From NCBI RefSeq assembly GCF_040581485.1, contig NC_090131.1, positions 25,928,532-25,992,531 of the forward strand: a stretch of 64,000 nt of DNA. The letters run 5' to 3'. Below the pieces are notes generated by a model. That model made no database searches. It was not told the origin of the DNA and saw only the letters and a program-made list of their open reading frames with translations. Origin of the DNA: Linepithema humile (Eukaryota; Arthropoda; Insecta; Hymenoptera; Formicidae). Numbering within the stretch: the stretch's first letter is position 1; each line of letters begins with the position of its first letter. The translations under genes and the position numbers were made by a program. Below are positions 53,101-64,000 of the stretch, one piece after another.

Positions 53101-54839
53101 TCGATAATACTTAACACACAGGATTTGTGCCATAAAAATGGACCGTCGATAAAACTAGTCTGCAGAGGTTTTTGTACTTGCTGAGAGATTTGATCAAGTG
53201 GAAAGATGATTTCACTAAAGGTGCAATGTCCTTAAAAACACGGGACTGAATAATCGATATCTTTAAACAATAACTAATTTTTACCAGTAAAACTTTGAAT
53301 TTTGAGCAGAAATGTTTTGCAAATTCAACTATACTAAAGTTATATGACATATATTTAAAAAATTTCTGTTTTTTATCCTTTTTTGTTTAATAAATATTTA
53401 ATTTTAGATATGTATACTTGAGTCAAAATTTTGTGCGTGCTGTGTTCATGTTTATATTTTATATCAATATTTACAACATAATACATTTATATTACACACG
53501 AGGACTGTTTGCACACATTTGTTTCGCCCAAAATGTAAAATGGCGCAACACGTTCGTACGTTCGCGAGCATATATTGGTGTATTTACTTATTGCATACAC
53601 CGATATTAGATTGTGCCGTGTCGAAACATGCCCGATTGGAGATTTGCAATGCCCGCTCTGAGATTTCCGATAAAAACGGCACAGGATAATCGTTAGAGTA
53701 AACAACCCATGATATACTACGTTGTGAAATGCGGAGTGTGTGCAAACAAACTCTCACACTGACCGATAAAAATACACAAACGAACATATAGAATATATGC
53801 GCACACAATGTATACCAAATCCATAACGTGCTTGGCGTTTCGGTGAGAAATAGTGATCGTTTTCTGTCTATGTTGACACAGTATTACATGCGGCAGGGTT
53901 GCGTGGCAGTGATGTCGGCCACCTGGATAGCGAGCGTGGCGATTTTCGGGGTACTCGTGCTCCCCCGAGGCGGATACTACTTCAACGGGTCTGGCCTTCT
54001 CGCCTGCGACCCTTTCTTCGCTAGAGCGTCTCTTAGGTATCCCTGCGGCAAAGGCCGGTGATAAGACCGATGTTTCACGATCTTGCCCACGGCGTTTGTT
54101 CGCCGACATTGGTCGGTGACCAATTGCGGACAATTACAATTTAATGTTGAGGACGGCCGATCGTCTCGGAGTTGCCCCCGAGGCGATCAACCGTGAAAGA
54201 TAGCAATATCCGCGTCTAATGTTCCCAACTGATAACGTCTGATCAAACCCGGTGCTAAATACGAAAGACCGTCTGTCCGAATTGTCGTAAAGCTTTTATC
54301 GCGCTGACAACTCGGAAATTCTTTCGCCGCGTTAATTTGAGTAGAAATCAACTTTTTATTAACTGTGAAAGTCAAATAAAAGAAACTTGAGATAATTTGT
54401 GCTTGGCATATAAAGTTAAACCGTGAAACACATTATCGCATTCATTCATATCAAAAAGAGCGGAAGCATCACAAAATTTTCTAACTCACTATAAATACGA
54501 CAGTTTTGGTACAGCGCTAGTAAACTTTACACTCGTATTGCAGGATTTCGCGGATTTCCTTGCATAATTTCATCGCGTCCGCGCGCGTTGATCGTCTTTA
54601 ATGCATCACTTTATGCGTCAACTCGTGTATAATGCGCTAATTGCTACTCTTCTGGACCGGAAAATGCTCTTTATCGTATTTTCTCTTGCAGAATCCTGGC
54701 ATGTTGCTGTTTTTATTTCCCGACGACGATGGTGTTGATGTACTGCTACGGATCGGCCTTCCACGTTAACAAACTACGCTTGAAAAGAGTGGTCTGCGTT
54801 AACACGCCGGAGGTCGTTAGCGGTGGCCACATAGAAAGG
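39479..54839 (+). CDS. Class A orphan GPCR gene (amine-receptor-like fold, no Asp3.32), 5' part, five coding exons
   Basis: Gene-level span. The joined exons encode 252 residues covering the N-terminus and TM1-TM5 of a rhodopsin-type receptor, a plasma-membrane protein that should signal through G proteins. Landmarks: N56 in TM1, D87 in TM2, C114 at 3.25, D138-R139-Y140 at the end of TM3, W166 in TM4, C193 in extracellular loop 2, P213 in TM5. Junctions are phase 0, 0, 0 and 2, all with GT/AG ends. Coding introns are 1543, 7694, 4713 and 655 bp. The segments QPRYLLTSLAFNDLAIGLLV and FPTTMVLMYCYGSAF recall an insect orphan receptor group often labelled trace-amine- or octopamine-like in annotations. 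That group name is from memory. TM6, TM7 and the tail were not found, so the gene is incomplete here. Confidence 0.88.
41247..41372 (+). CDS. GPCR exon 2: TM2 and extracellular loop 1
   Basis: Acceptor CTTTCTTCCAG, donor CAG|GTAACT, 42 codons in phase 0 at both ends. It reads PRYLLTSLAFNDLAIGLLVT, then PFGFLPAVYGCWPYGEVVCQ and IQ. The sequence carries the class A TM2 Asp (D87) and the loop motif WPYGEVVC with the disulfide Cys (C114, position 3.25). The open frame extends upstream of the acceptor by chance. Confidence 0.92.
43580..48600. other. Part of GPCR intron 2, no gene recognised
   Basis: The intron between exons 2 and 3 is 7.7 kb. It includes a GC/CpG-richer patch at about 45950-47250, where several frames overlap on both strands (46004-46201, 46492-46902, 46823-47110) but none has a motif. 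I see no nested gene. The patch could be an internal promoter or enhancer. Confidence 0.5.
48616..48767. repeat. Foldback element: 152-bp near-perfect inverted repeat
   Basis: Arms 48616-48683 and 48700-48767 are 68 bases each and complementary at all but one position, separated by a 16-base loop. The outer ends read TACACTTCTC and GAGAAGTGTA. Beyond them, both flanks carry an ACAGA-type motif in inverted orientation, so the original repeat may have been a little longer. There is no coding capacity. It is most simply a palindromic MITE or foldback transposon that arrived recently, given the arm identity. A transcribed copy would form a long hairpin RNA. It lies in intron 2 of the GPCR gene, about 300 bp before exon 3. 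Confidence 0.85.
49067..49183 (+). CDS. GPCR exon 3: TM3 with DRY motif
   Basis: Acceptor TTACTGTTCCAG, donor AGG|GTAAGT, 39 codons, phase 0 at both ends. It reads ALLRGALTQQSAVILVCMAI, then DRYVCMLHPHRYHKHSSKR. D138-R139-Y140 is the class A G-protein-coupling motif, and the following HPHRY is loop 2. Counting back from R139 (3.50) puts Arg121 at 3.32, where amine receptors have Asp. The rest of TM3 is typical. Confidence 0.92.
49943..50073 (+). repeat. Imperfect direct duplication in GPCR intron 3
   Basis: The 30 bases at 49943-49972 (TTTGAAGAATAAAAATATTT and on) recur at 50044-50073 with two mismatches. Weaker similarity extends leftwards in both copies (GAGTCTAAGCGATATT-like and GAATCCAAACGATATT). 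The unit is about 100 bp. Non-coding. Confidence 0.65.
50113..50178. repeat. (GA)n microsatellite
   Basis: A GA dinucleotide tract with a few AAA interruptions in GPCR intron 3. Confidence 0.95.
50180..53880. other. Rest of GPCR intron 3, no gene recognised
   Basis: AT-rich intronic DNA with a GC-richer patch at 50900-51600. The frames there (50922-51116, 51440-51637) carry no motif or splice support. Confidence 0.55.
53897..54036 (+). CDS. GPCR exon 4: TM4 and extracellular loop 2
   Basis: Acceptor ATGCGGCAG, donor CTTAG|GTATCC, 46 codons plus AG. It reads GCVAVMSATWIASVAIFGVL, then VLPRGGYYFNGSGLLACDPF and FARASL. W166 is the TM4 Trp. Loop 2 has a sequon at Asn186 (NGS) and C193, the partner of C114. 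An earlier AG (TTGACACAG, 16 bases upstream) would break the continuity of SSKR-GCVAV, so 53897 is preferred. Phase 2 at the end matches exon 5. Confidence 0.9.
54692..54839 (+). CDS. GPCR exon 5: TM5 and start of intracellular loop 3
   Basis: Acceptor TTTTCTCTTGCAG, donor AGG|GTAAGT. One base completes Arg203, then 49 codons: ILACCCFYFPTTMVLMYCYG is TM5 with P213 (5.50), followed by SAFHVNKLRLKRVVCVNTPE and VVSGGHIER. The basic run NKLRLKR is the usual cytoplasmic end of TM5. The exon stops inside loop 3 in phase 0, so the next exon should start with a complete codon and lead to TM6. Confidence 0.92.
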
Positions 54840-55612
54840 GTAAGTTAAGTTTACGCGCTTTGATATGTATAAACTGACGTTAGTCTCGCTTGGCAACACG
54901 GTTGACAAAGCAATCTCGAGAAATGTAAAACAACAATACCATCGGATTATAAAGATGTGGAGTAAAAAGATTACCTCGCAACATGCATTTCGCGAGACTG
55001 GCACTCTGGAAATTAAATATTATTCATCGTTTTTACGCGTGACATTTAATAAAGATGTAATCTCGAAACGATCTTGTTTACCAGCTATTTCATTTTTCGT
55101 TTCATTTTTTCTATATAAAAACACCAATAACAAAACATAACAGAATAATAAAAAGAAAAAACTTATTAAAAAAAAATTAATTTAAAATTTTTTATTTTAA
55201 AATCAAATTTATGCCAATACGAATACTTTTGTTAATACTAATATTAAGTCGGCTATTGATTGTTGAAAAGAAATAATATAAAATAAAATTTTTAGCGGGT
55301 ATGTTTGAAACTATATGCTTTATTGCTCACCGTTTGCATTGAAACTCGTGTTTTCCGGCAAATTATGCAATGAAATTATAAAGCTTGCAAGCAAATATGC
55401 CAAGGAACTTTATACAAGAGTTTACCAAGATTTCTCGTACATTCTCGCAAAAGGACAAGTTGCAACTCTCAGACTAGTTTGCTAATTTGTTACAATTTGT
55501 TGAAACACGGTAAATTTGCACGGAAGGCATTTCGCGACTGACGAACGCGAATTTGAGGACAGTTGGCATGAAGAAAGATCGATTAATCGTACCATTGACA
55601 TATTTCTTAAAG

Positions 55613-55684
55613 CGGGGACGCCGAATATCGGTCGCTTCTTTTCGAGGTCACAGAGACCTCCGCCAAAGGCAGTATGAGAGTATC
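55613..55684 (+). CDS. Possible GPCR exon 6 (intracellular loop 3), weak
   Basis: Bounded by TTTCTTAAAG and a good donor, TATC|GTAAGG, 72 nt with no stop. Read in phase 0 after exon 5 it gives RGRRISVASFRGHRDLRQRQ and YESI. The basic, Ser-containing character suits loop 3, and phases match on both sides. The acceptor tract is mediocre and the segment is short enough to occur by chance. Confidence 0.3.
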
Positions 55685-56148
55685 GTAAGGGGATGATGTG
55701 AAAGTGCTCTCAATGCTGGAGGTCGAACGGAATACCGCCTGTCCAAGTAAAATATATAGATGCAATTAATGAAAGCCAAATGTCTTAAGCTATCCAGCTA
55801 ATTGCTTATGTAATAAATTACTTCGCAAAGTAGAAACATAAACATATTAAACACTTCACATATTATAACTAAAAATATCTCATTATTTATCAAGAAATAA
55901 AAGCGCGATTAATATTTATTATTACAGAGATGCATTAATAACAAAATTGTTTTATCAAATCAAATGAAAAGAAGTAACGGTTTTATAAGTTTAAAGTATA
56001 ATCTCCAAAGTGCTTGGTTGAACGATTATCAGAATGAAACTGTACCCTGCGGAAATACATTGTCTTATTTTCTCAACTAAATCTCCCTGCAACCGTGAGT
56101 TGTCGTAACATCTTATTAAATCTGTATCGTATCCGATGTCTAATCTAA

Positions 56149-56571
56149 AAACACGAATACGCGATGGATCGATCTCTTCGATCTGATAATGAGACTGCAT
56201 TGTTAGTCGTTGGAGAAGTGACCGAAAACCAAGCGATATCCGCAGCGCTCAGAAAGACGCGCAGTTTCCGCTGATAGCACCCGCACCGGTGGCTCCTTGG
56301 ACCGATATCTTCGGCATTACCGGGAGGACAACCGTCCGAAGCAAGATAGATGGTCAGAACGCTGAGCCGGCGTCGCTTGAATTCGCTGTCGCTCGTTGTC
56401 GTACGCGATGCATTGAATTCATCCACGATAACGAGCTCCCGAAATCGGTCTCATTGGTCCGAAGCTATGCTATGCTGGACATTGAGCGATCGCAACAGCG
56501 ACGGCGACTCCACTCGCCGCCGATCCGCCAATTTCGAAAATAGTCGCGAAAGCTGGACAATACCGACATGA
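56149..56571 (+). other. GC-richer block open in three plus-strand frames, possible loop-3 exon or decayed coding sequence
   Basis: The frame of the ATG at 56164 is open from 56149 to the TGA at about 56272 (contains ALLVVGEVTENQAISAALRK). The same frame reopens from 56350 to a TGA at 56571 (contains HWSEAMLCWTLSDRNSDGDS). A different frame bridges both, about 56206-56543 (contains PLIAPAPVAPWTDIFGITGR). The first and last pieces look the most protein-like. It could be a long GPCR loop-3 exon pair, a sequence carrying frameshifts, or chance in GC-rich DNA. No TM6-like hydrophobic segment follows. The minus strand is also open, without a motif. Confidence 0.25.
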
Positions 56572-59068
56572 GATGTGAACACGAACGCTGCCATGGTCCT
56601 CCGAATAAACGGAATTCGGAGGATCGCCGTGTATTCTCAAGATTCTCAACGGAGAATGGGAGGGTCGTATGAATAATCGGGAATGTTTCTAGAATAATTG
56701 CCGCGCGGCGAGCAGAGTGATAATGATCGAACTGTTCGCATATTCTGAGGTAAACTTGATATTTGCATTAGTGCAGCTACTACGAAGCGAATTTGATGGC
56801 TATTAAGAGCGTAAAACTTCGCAGCGGCAAACTTTTCATATTTCCTATTTTCAATTTCGCGTAAATAAGTACGGAGCATTCTGAGAAGCATCAAACTTTC
56901 TTCGCCAGACTTATTAAACACAGATTTTTTGAGGAAATTGCACGTACGTAAGACGTTTGCCGGAATCTCTTTGATCTCTTTATTAAATAGCTTGCTTTAT
57001 AGTTGTTTTCAATTCGTGGACAGACAAGACGGATAAGCAAATGCAAGAATCTCCATGGAAAGGAGCACAGAACAATGTATCAAAATATTTTCTCAAATTA
57101 GTGATAATGTCTGCTACTGAAGATACATTGAGAAAGGGATCGCGTGTTGCGGACTTCGCCGTGCTTCTCCCTGAAGTCATGCAAGAATCTCTGTGACCCG
57201 GTTAAGTAACCGAAACCTATTCTAAAAGCTTCCTCCTCTTAATTCCGCTCTAAAAACGAACCTTAAGCCTTGGAAATTTTGGCAAGCTCCTTCGACACGA
57301 GAGCCGACGCGCTTTTGGCTTCCTCTGCTCTTCGCTCCCTCCCGCCTCGTCCCGCGGCCACCAGCGTGACGCCTTCGCGGTCGAACCACCGCCAGCGTCC
57401 TCCTTCAGGATGTGCGCCCCAGTTTTCGTGGCAAACAATATTTTTCTTCTTGCGTCCCCGCGTCACCCTTGCCCCGCGCCCCCATCCCACTTCCAGGAAA
57501 TCGCATTTATCTTGACATTAGCCAGAGTCATCCTGCGAGGAGGCCAAAGAGTTCCAACCTTGTTCTCGCTGGTGCACTTGACCTTTTTTTTGGTCGCATT
57601 CGGCCGTTTGTATTTAGCGATCTTACGCCATCGACAAGAAGCACGAAGGAGACAAAGGAAGCATCCATTTATCGCGTTAATATGCCTTCTTTATGAGAAC
57701 GTAAAATAGAAGTGCTGCTTAAAATTTTGTTCGCTAAAATAAATTCTGACAAAATAAATTTTTAACAAATTTACATCTTTATATATTGTAATACTTTCTC
57801 TTGGTTGAAAGTCCCCTTAAAAATGAGAATAGCAGTATTCTTCAAAAGTCTCAAATCGCTGGCGATTTTAGTTCCGCGACGGTAAGAATCCCTTGAAACT
57901 AACTTCGAGTCCAATAATTCTACTTCACTTCTGTCTATGCTCTGGGTTCCAGTTTCGACGTCGTAAGTCGTCTCGCTCGTTCTCCAAAGCTCTGTCGCCA
58001 AGCTCTGAGCGTTTAAGACCTAAGTAAATCGAGAAAATTAAAGGCGCACTGATTAAGTCAATCAGAGATCCTGGGAGAAAGCGTTCCCAAAGAAACTTGT
58101 GCCGTTTCCTGGTAAACGGTGCGTTTAATGATAAATCTCAAGGGTCAATTCAATTCACTTTGATTTTTGTATCGTTCAATTGACAATAGCAATGTTGACG
58201 ACGAAGTAATAAAGACATCGAGTTTTAAGGGAAATGCGTAGCACGCAATCTATAATCGATTTTTATCTTTAAAAACTTTATATTATTATTATTATCACGA
58301 TAATTCCACACGCGATATTAAAGTCTTGTGACAAATTCCTGGAAATTCACTGTGCGAAAAATCGATTCCAAATTTATCAAACGACCTGTCGTTAGGATGA
58401 AAACCGACGAGAACGCTAAGTCATCCCATAGACATTATTTTCGTGAAATTTAGATCACATCTTTAGAGCTTTTAGTATTTTTACGCAGGCCAAAAGAAAC
58501 GATATTAAAAATTATAGCTTTGCCTAATCTACTGTCCCCGAAGCATTGAAAAATCACCCCTCTAGTACCGTAAACGCGCGCGATGGCTTAATCATTATAA
58601 ATCATCTCGTTGCGATCATTAACCCAGTTCAAGTGACGGTCTCCAAAGCGGTCGTCTATGCTATTTCTGCTATGCCGTCGCCAAGAAATTTCGCCCGCGC
58701 GTCTTCTAGGCGATTTCCCTCGCGCGCACACGAGGTAATGGCGCATTAGCCGCACATCGATAAATTCCTGGTTCGCGCGACACGTCATTCTAACGATTAC
58801 AGCACGAACCTGGCACATCCGAGAAGGAAAATCATGAGATTTAAAGATCGCGCATTGTCTCGTCCCAGCCTCCCCCTTCCTTCGCATTATTGCGGCGTGT
58901 TTTCGCGCTCCAAAACGGTAATCAGTCAAGAATTCGTGAATCGTTAAGTTTTCCTCGCTCTTGTCGCCAATATTTTCCGACTAGGCAGGATCTCGAGACA
59001 AAATGGATTAAGTGTGCGACACGAAGTCAGAGAACGGGAAAATTACAGGACGAGGGCGGGCGGGAATT

Positions 59069-59082
59069 CCCCCCCCCCCCCC
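59069..59082. repeat. Poly(C) run, 14 bases
   Basis: An unusual uninterrupted C14 in an otherwise AT-rich genome, within a GC-richer patch. Its length is likely to vary between individuals or to be misread in assembly. Confidence 0.85.
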
Positions 59083-62000
59083 TCCTAACCACGAGTCCTG
59101 ATGCTCGGGAACCACTTCCCGTGGGCGGCGTTCGTGCTTTATGTCATGGTCAACGTCCGTTGACCGTCGTCGACAGCGGGCAAGTTTACGATATTAATGA
59201 ATCAGTCGAATCGATTATTCGGACGCACGATGCTTCGGAACAGCGGTTGCGAGCCGAAACGAGTGCGCTCACGTCTTCCGAACAAATTGTCGCGGATATT
59301 AGCGTCGTTCAAAAACTATTGAACATCGGGACTCTGTCGACGTGGCGAAATTTAGGACAGCGTCACAACTGCTGTATCTCGCGCCGCGTTGACTGCAAAG
59401 TCGTAATTTAAAAGCGGGGGAAAAAATGTAAAAAGGATTGAGAAATATTACAGCAGACGTGTCTCTCTGTAATACATACTTCAGGTCAAGCAGTATAAAC
59501 TCATTTTTCCTTTTCTCATAATGTTTCTAGAGTTTATTGTCAACGCTACTGCAATAATGTCGTGAAAAAAAACTTGCAACTGTTGTTATAAAACAGCAAA
59601 GTTGACGGTGTTTTTATTGGCGCGTACATATTTGTAACTGTGTCCGAACAAACAAATGAGAAATTAGAAATGCTGAAGTTATATCCTGTACTGTACCTGC
59701 ACATATGTTTTTTGTGCAGTAATTTACTGTTTTAATTTGATAAAGTATTTTAATAATGAATTGAATAAATATACATACTTATATTTGTTTTTAAATATTT
59801 GCTATTTTTTAAAAGCATTAATTTTAAAGCAAAAATATGCAGAAAGATTTAAATTAATAAATTTGATAAAAGAACAATTTTTTGTATAATTTTAAACCAG
59901 TGACTCGGCGAGTTTTTTGCTTCTAACGCAAATAAATTTTCATTAAGATGAAGTGGAACTTGTCACGTATCACAATCTCTTTTTATTTTACGCGGGATGT
60001 CACTGTGACCTACTTCTCTCGCGGCAACAACTTTTTAGCGGTTTTCGAAGTACTAAAAATCGAGTATTTTATATCACTGCATCGTCAAATCGCGTCGTCT
60101 TATTTCACCGTTATATCAGTTGTATTTCTGTCATAGCGCTTCGATCAATCGACGGGACAAGTTTGTGTGTGAAAAAAATCGCGACTTTAAGTTTGTGAGA
60201 AAACTTTGGCCGTCCGATGGCCACTATTGTTAATGGAAAATATTGGAACCGAGTTATTTGTAAGTAACATGCCATCCGGCTGTGCCTATATCATTCTGTC
60301 TTTTTTACCGTGGCGTCGATGTAGGTCAATAGATGCGGGAATGTCTTCTAAAGGTATTCCGCGCCGATATGTGAGATCCCACACGAAAGAAAAGAAAGGA
60401 GAGCAGCCCTACTTACTCGAAAGGAACAAAAACGGAGGCCCTTGTGTCCGAATTTGTCGACAAGCACCGAAACAAATGCATGCAATTAATCACGCTAGCT
60501 CTAGATGTCACGATGTCACGATATCATTATATAAAATTAACAATGCTGCGTAAATTTTTCGGCTATGACAGAAGTATGTAAAATATAAAAAAATCAAAAT
60601 ATTCTGATAGAAAAGATATTTACATCGCTCAGCATATTGTTCGCGTATTCTAATAAAATTATTGCATGTCCGATGTTTGTTAGATTCATCGCATTGCTCT
60701 TATTGGCACAACGATAACATTTTCCGATAGCTCCGTGTCGCTACGACTTTCTTATATGCGGGGTTCTTATATCCTCGACGTTATTGGATATCATCCAGTT
60801 TTCAGACCAACTTGCTACAGTTCCCTTGGGATGCACGGCTGTTGGAACAGAATTTCGCCGATGATAGGTTGCGGGTTAAAACCGAAAGGCAACACTACAG
60901 TTTGGAGAAACAAACTAATCCACCGTCTTATTGGCGAAGTGCTCCAAAGCTTCTCTTCAAATAACATTTTTTGAACGAGCAGAAAAACGGAAAGCACCCG
61001 AGAATGATCTTATTTAGCTGTCGCGTGCGTTGTAAATAATTCACCGTGCCAAATTATTTTTAACTAAGAAGATATTGATTTAGAATAATTTTACATATAT
61101 CTATTCGCATTTTTAATATGTTATATATCTATCTTACAATTACTGCAGTTTTATGAACATTTCTAGAACTCTTTCACGTTCTGTAGCAACCACTTACTGG
61201 AATCAAAATCGAATCGACGTGAGGTACTATGGCTGAGTGCAAAGTCGCGGACTGTGTATCAAAGGCGGAGCCGTCCAATAGTTTCAATGGTCATTTTATA
61301 GTAGCAAAGAAAGTATACAACAGTGGAGATTGCTATTTGAGTAACTGTTAAAGTAACACGTATCACGCTACGATAAATGTAAATAAAGCAACTTTGACTG
61401 CCGTGGCAGAATAATGATGTCGGCAATAAATTGTCTGTCGAAAAATTAGTATAAAATTTCAACTATTATTATATATGCAATTTTTAGGACTGTTACAAGA
61501 ATAAATTTCCACACAAATTTGCAGCTTACAGGTAAAATTAATTGCTAGCGTTGCAATGAAATAAATTGCATGTACGAGTGAATTTAGCGTAATTTTACAC
61601 ATATCTATTCGCTTGTGCAATTTGCTTTACATTTCATTTACAAACACTAGAAATTAATTTTATGCAAGCTGTTAATTCACATACATACGAAAATTTACAT
61701 CTCTGTAATAATAAATCCCAAAATTACTCACTATAATACTTGCAGTCTTAATTAAAACCATAATTTGTTTAGAGTATAGAGATTTTCTTAAAAACAATTT
61801 GAGAATCAATAGTCTAATAATAACGATAGAATAGTTTAATAATTTAAAAAAAGAAACTCGCTTTTAAAGTTTGAAAATAATTGAAGTTTTTAATGACGAT
61901 CACTCGCAATCAGTCGTCGAGTTGAATAGATGCACACGAGGAATTAAATCGCTTGGATAATGCCCAGACCGCTATGTCAAATCTAACGGGTCACTTGAAA

Positions 62001-62521
62001 TTCACGAGGATACCGCACGGTCACCGAGCAACGGAAGGATTCTAAAGCCACCTTCAATTTCTTCATCCTATCTTGTTCGTTTTTCACCTCATTTCGCTCC
62101 TACTTATCGCGGGATAACGAGATGAAATGAATCAGATGAGAAATCTGAATGGAGACTTTACATTGAATCTGCGGCTTTCCGCGTCGTGGATTATCTCGAT
62201 AATTTCCTTGTCTACCTTTTTCCTTCGTTCAATCTTTTTCAATATCATTAACGCTACATTTTCGTCAACTTTATTTTATCGTTCTTTACCACGATGTGAT
62301 GCACGCTTCAAAGACGTGATAAATCTTACACTGCGTTATTATGTTTTGAAGTCATAATTTTTATTGAAATTAATAAACGATTATCATTTTAAAACATTTT
62401 TTACTTTATCACCAATTCTGCTATCTTTTTCAATCAACTATTGTTAAAACAAAGACATATGGAATACAATAATGTTTTATTGTTATTAATTTCTTGTATT
62501 TCTTACGCATACTTCTCGTAG

Positions 62522-62540
62522 TTTTTTTTTTTTTTTTTTT
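62522..62540. repeat. Poly(T) run, 19 bases
   Basis: T19 following CTCGTAG. No adjoining retroelement body recognised. Confidence 0.85.
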
Positions 62541-64000
62541 AATTGATACATTCAGAATACGTATGTAATTGTTTTATTTCGAGAGATAGAAAATTCACTT
62601 AAGAAATTCCTGAAAGGAAGAACCTGCGATTATAGGTACTCGTATTATATCAGTACAACGCCTTGGGACACGTTTTAATGTACCAGAAGAAAATCGTTTC
62701 ACACAGTACACGGTAACTTGCAATACTTGCATACAGCTCGATTAAATGTGTTGCACCGTTCTTGGCACGCAAATTGAATTTTGTTCATGAAAATAGACCA
62801 ATCCACTCTCTCGAACTATTAATGAGTTTAAATTTACTTTATATTTCCTCGCGCATGTTTACGCCTTCCATATTTATCTGTGTACATCGCAAAATATTAG
62901 CATGATATTAGCATGTACAATGTAATTTAAAATTTCGCTGTTAGCATATTAAACGTTTCTGGCAGTGAAGCATTTCAACGAGTATAATGCAATTCCTAAT
63001 TTCATAGAAAGCAGACGGAAAACACCAGGAGTCCCTCTTAAGTATTATAGCACATGTTTCCTGCAGCGTGGAAAAGATAGATTTTTGCAAGGAGATTGCA
63101 CCTGCGGGAGACGTTATAATCCTCTGTGTGCCGAGGTGCCGGTTTCCGTATTCACGGTGGAAAAGCATTTTCCGCTTAAAATCCCTTTCCCGAGATGCGG
63201 CGTGCGCCATAACCAACAGCTATAATGTCTTTCAGAACAGCGTTTATGAGACTTTATTTTATTTTTTTCCTCGCGGGCTCACTAAGAGGAACTCTCGGCA
63301 ACAAGAGTTCGCGTGTAACCACCCAGTGGCACGATAAGAACGGCGCGCGTATGAACCGCCAACGGCGGTTATCCCCGTTCAGTAAAATAAAAATAAACAC
63401 TAAAGAACAAGTATTAATTCTACCTACTCTGATCGTTTGCTGGTAATTTAAGAATGATTTATGCAAAAATTAATTACAGGCGTGAATATTTATTTATCTG
63501 AAACCCCGCAGGAAGACTCCGATGAAAACGCTCATTTCCGACGTCAGAAAATATTCCACGGCGGTGATGTAGCGGAAAGAAACTCAACAGAGGCAAACTG
63601 TTCGCGAGAGACTTCAAAAATTATATCTCAGCTGGCATTTTGTCAGAAATTAATGACACGTAATAAAAAAAGAACATTCACGAACAAATTTCTATGCTAC
63701 ATTTACATTACTGAATTATAAGCACGTTTAATTCTTTTTATGACTGTCTTTTCAAACATTTAAAACAAAATTTTCACTAGTGCATTTTCACTATTAAAAT
63801 TATAATTGTTGAATCAAAATAAAATCAAAAACGTATATATATTGTAATAGGAAAAATTTCAATTATATAGTAATAATGTACTAAAGGAACAAAAGTGAAC
63901 AAAATCGTCGAACTGTGCAATTGCTTGTTACTGCCAAAGTGCTTGTGCAAGATTAAACGTTCGTGTATCAGCGATATATCCCGTGGTGGAAACGTTAATT

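Larger units (their letters stand above)
56580..64000. other. Downstream of the last supported GPCR exon, no gene recognised
   Basis: Probably a long GPCR intron, since TM6/TM7 are still missing, or partly intergenic. GC-richer patches occur at 57240-57680, 58560-59420 and 62950-63370. Their frames (for example 57410-57709, 58890-59411, 63068-63337) have no recognisable domain. I looked for a TM6 CWxP/TPW-type segment and a TM7 NPxxY/NPFIY-type segment and found neither. AT-rich DNA makes up the rest. Confidence 0.5.

Noticed and set aside
57410..57709. Overlapping plus-strand frames of about 95 residues
   Set aside because: GC-richer DNA with several frames open on both strands. No TM6/TM7 or other domain signature.
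58890..59411. 173-residue plus-strand frame, the longest in the window
   Set aside because: Crosses a poly(C) run, has no motif or plausible secondary structure, and has no splice support.
61229..61351. 40-residue Cys-containing small ORF starting MAECKVADC
   Set aside because: No signal peptide or conserved motif. Length is within chance expectation.
1..64000. CRISPR arrays, bacterial operons, integrases, rRNA genes or complete transposase genes
   Set aside because: None seen. The window is eukaryotic intron-rich DNA, and the only repeats are microsatellites, small duplications and a foldback element.

Overview
This window is AT-rich nuclear DNA from an eukaryote with introns, almost certainly an insect. 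The mix of AT-rich introns, short GC/CpG-richer islands, CT/GA and AT microsatellites and insect-type protein families suggests a hymenopteran such as an ant. That placement is an inference from general look, not a database match. There are no operons, Shine-Dalgarno sites, CRISPR arrays or bacterial genes. Coding sequence is sparse and split into short exons, so nearly all long open frames are chance. I built the gene models by joining GT/AG-bounded segments whose phases agree.

Left part (1-10,600, minus strand): the 5' portion of a prominin-like (CD133 family) pentaspan membrane protein gene. Seven exons run right to left (10593-10155, 9561-9506, 9257-9082, 8586-8399, 5594-5499, 3157-2955, 1647-1508). 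Every junction agrees in phase. They give about 432 residues: a signal peptide, an N-glycosylated extracellular stretch, TM1, a short cytoplasmic loop, TM2, and most of the first large extracellular loop. The rest of the gene lies beyond position 1.

Middle part (10,600-39,400): nearly 29 kb between two divergently oriented genes. I find no convincing coding exon. It holds AT-rich DNA, simple repeats, small duplications and several GC/CpG-richer islands (about 16.0-16.6, 23.9-24.3, 28.4-29.8, 33.3-34.1 and 38.6-39.0 kb). Some islands may be promoters or 5' UTR exons. The best promoter candidate is near 16,420 and the best untranslated exon candidate is 38671-38797.

Right part (39,479 to past 54,839, plus strand): a class A (rhodopsin-type) GPCR gene. 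Five coding exons (39479-39703, 41247-41372, 49067-49183, 53897-54036, 54692-54839) encode 252 residues from the start codon through TM5 into intracellular loop 3. Landmarks present are Asn in TM1, Asp in TM2, the conserved TM3 Cys, DRY, the TM4 Trp and the TM5 Pro. The aminergic Asp at position 3.32 is replaced by Arg, so it is probably an orphan receptor that does not bind biogenic amines in the usual way. TM6 and TM7 were not found before position 64,000. A weak extra loop exon (55613-55684) and a puzzling block open in three frames (56149-56571) may belong to loop 3. The second coding intron holds a nearly perfect 152-bp foldback element (48616-48767).

No previously undescribed multi-gene system is evident. 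The points most worth following are the receptor's unusual TM3, its missing 3' half, the foldback element and the islands between the two genes.
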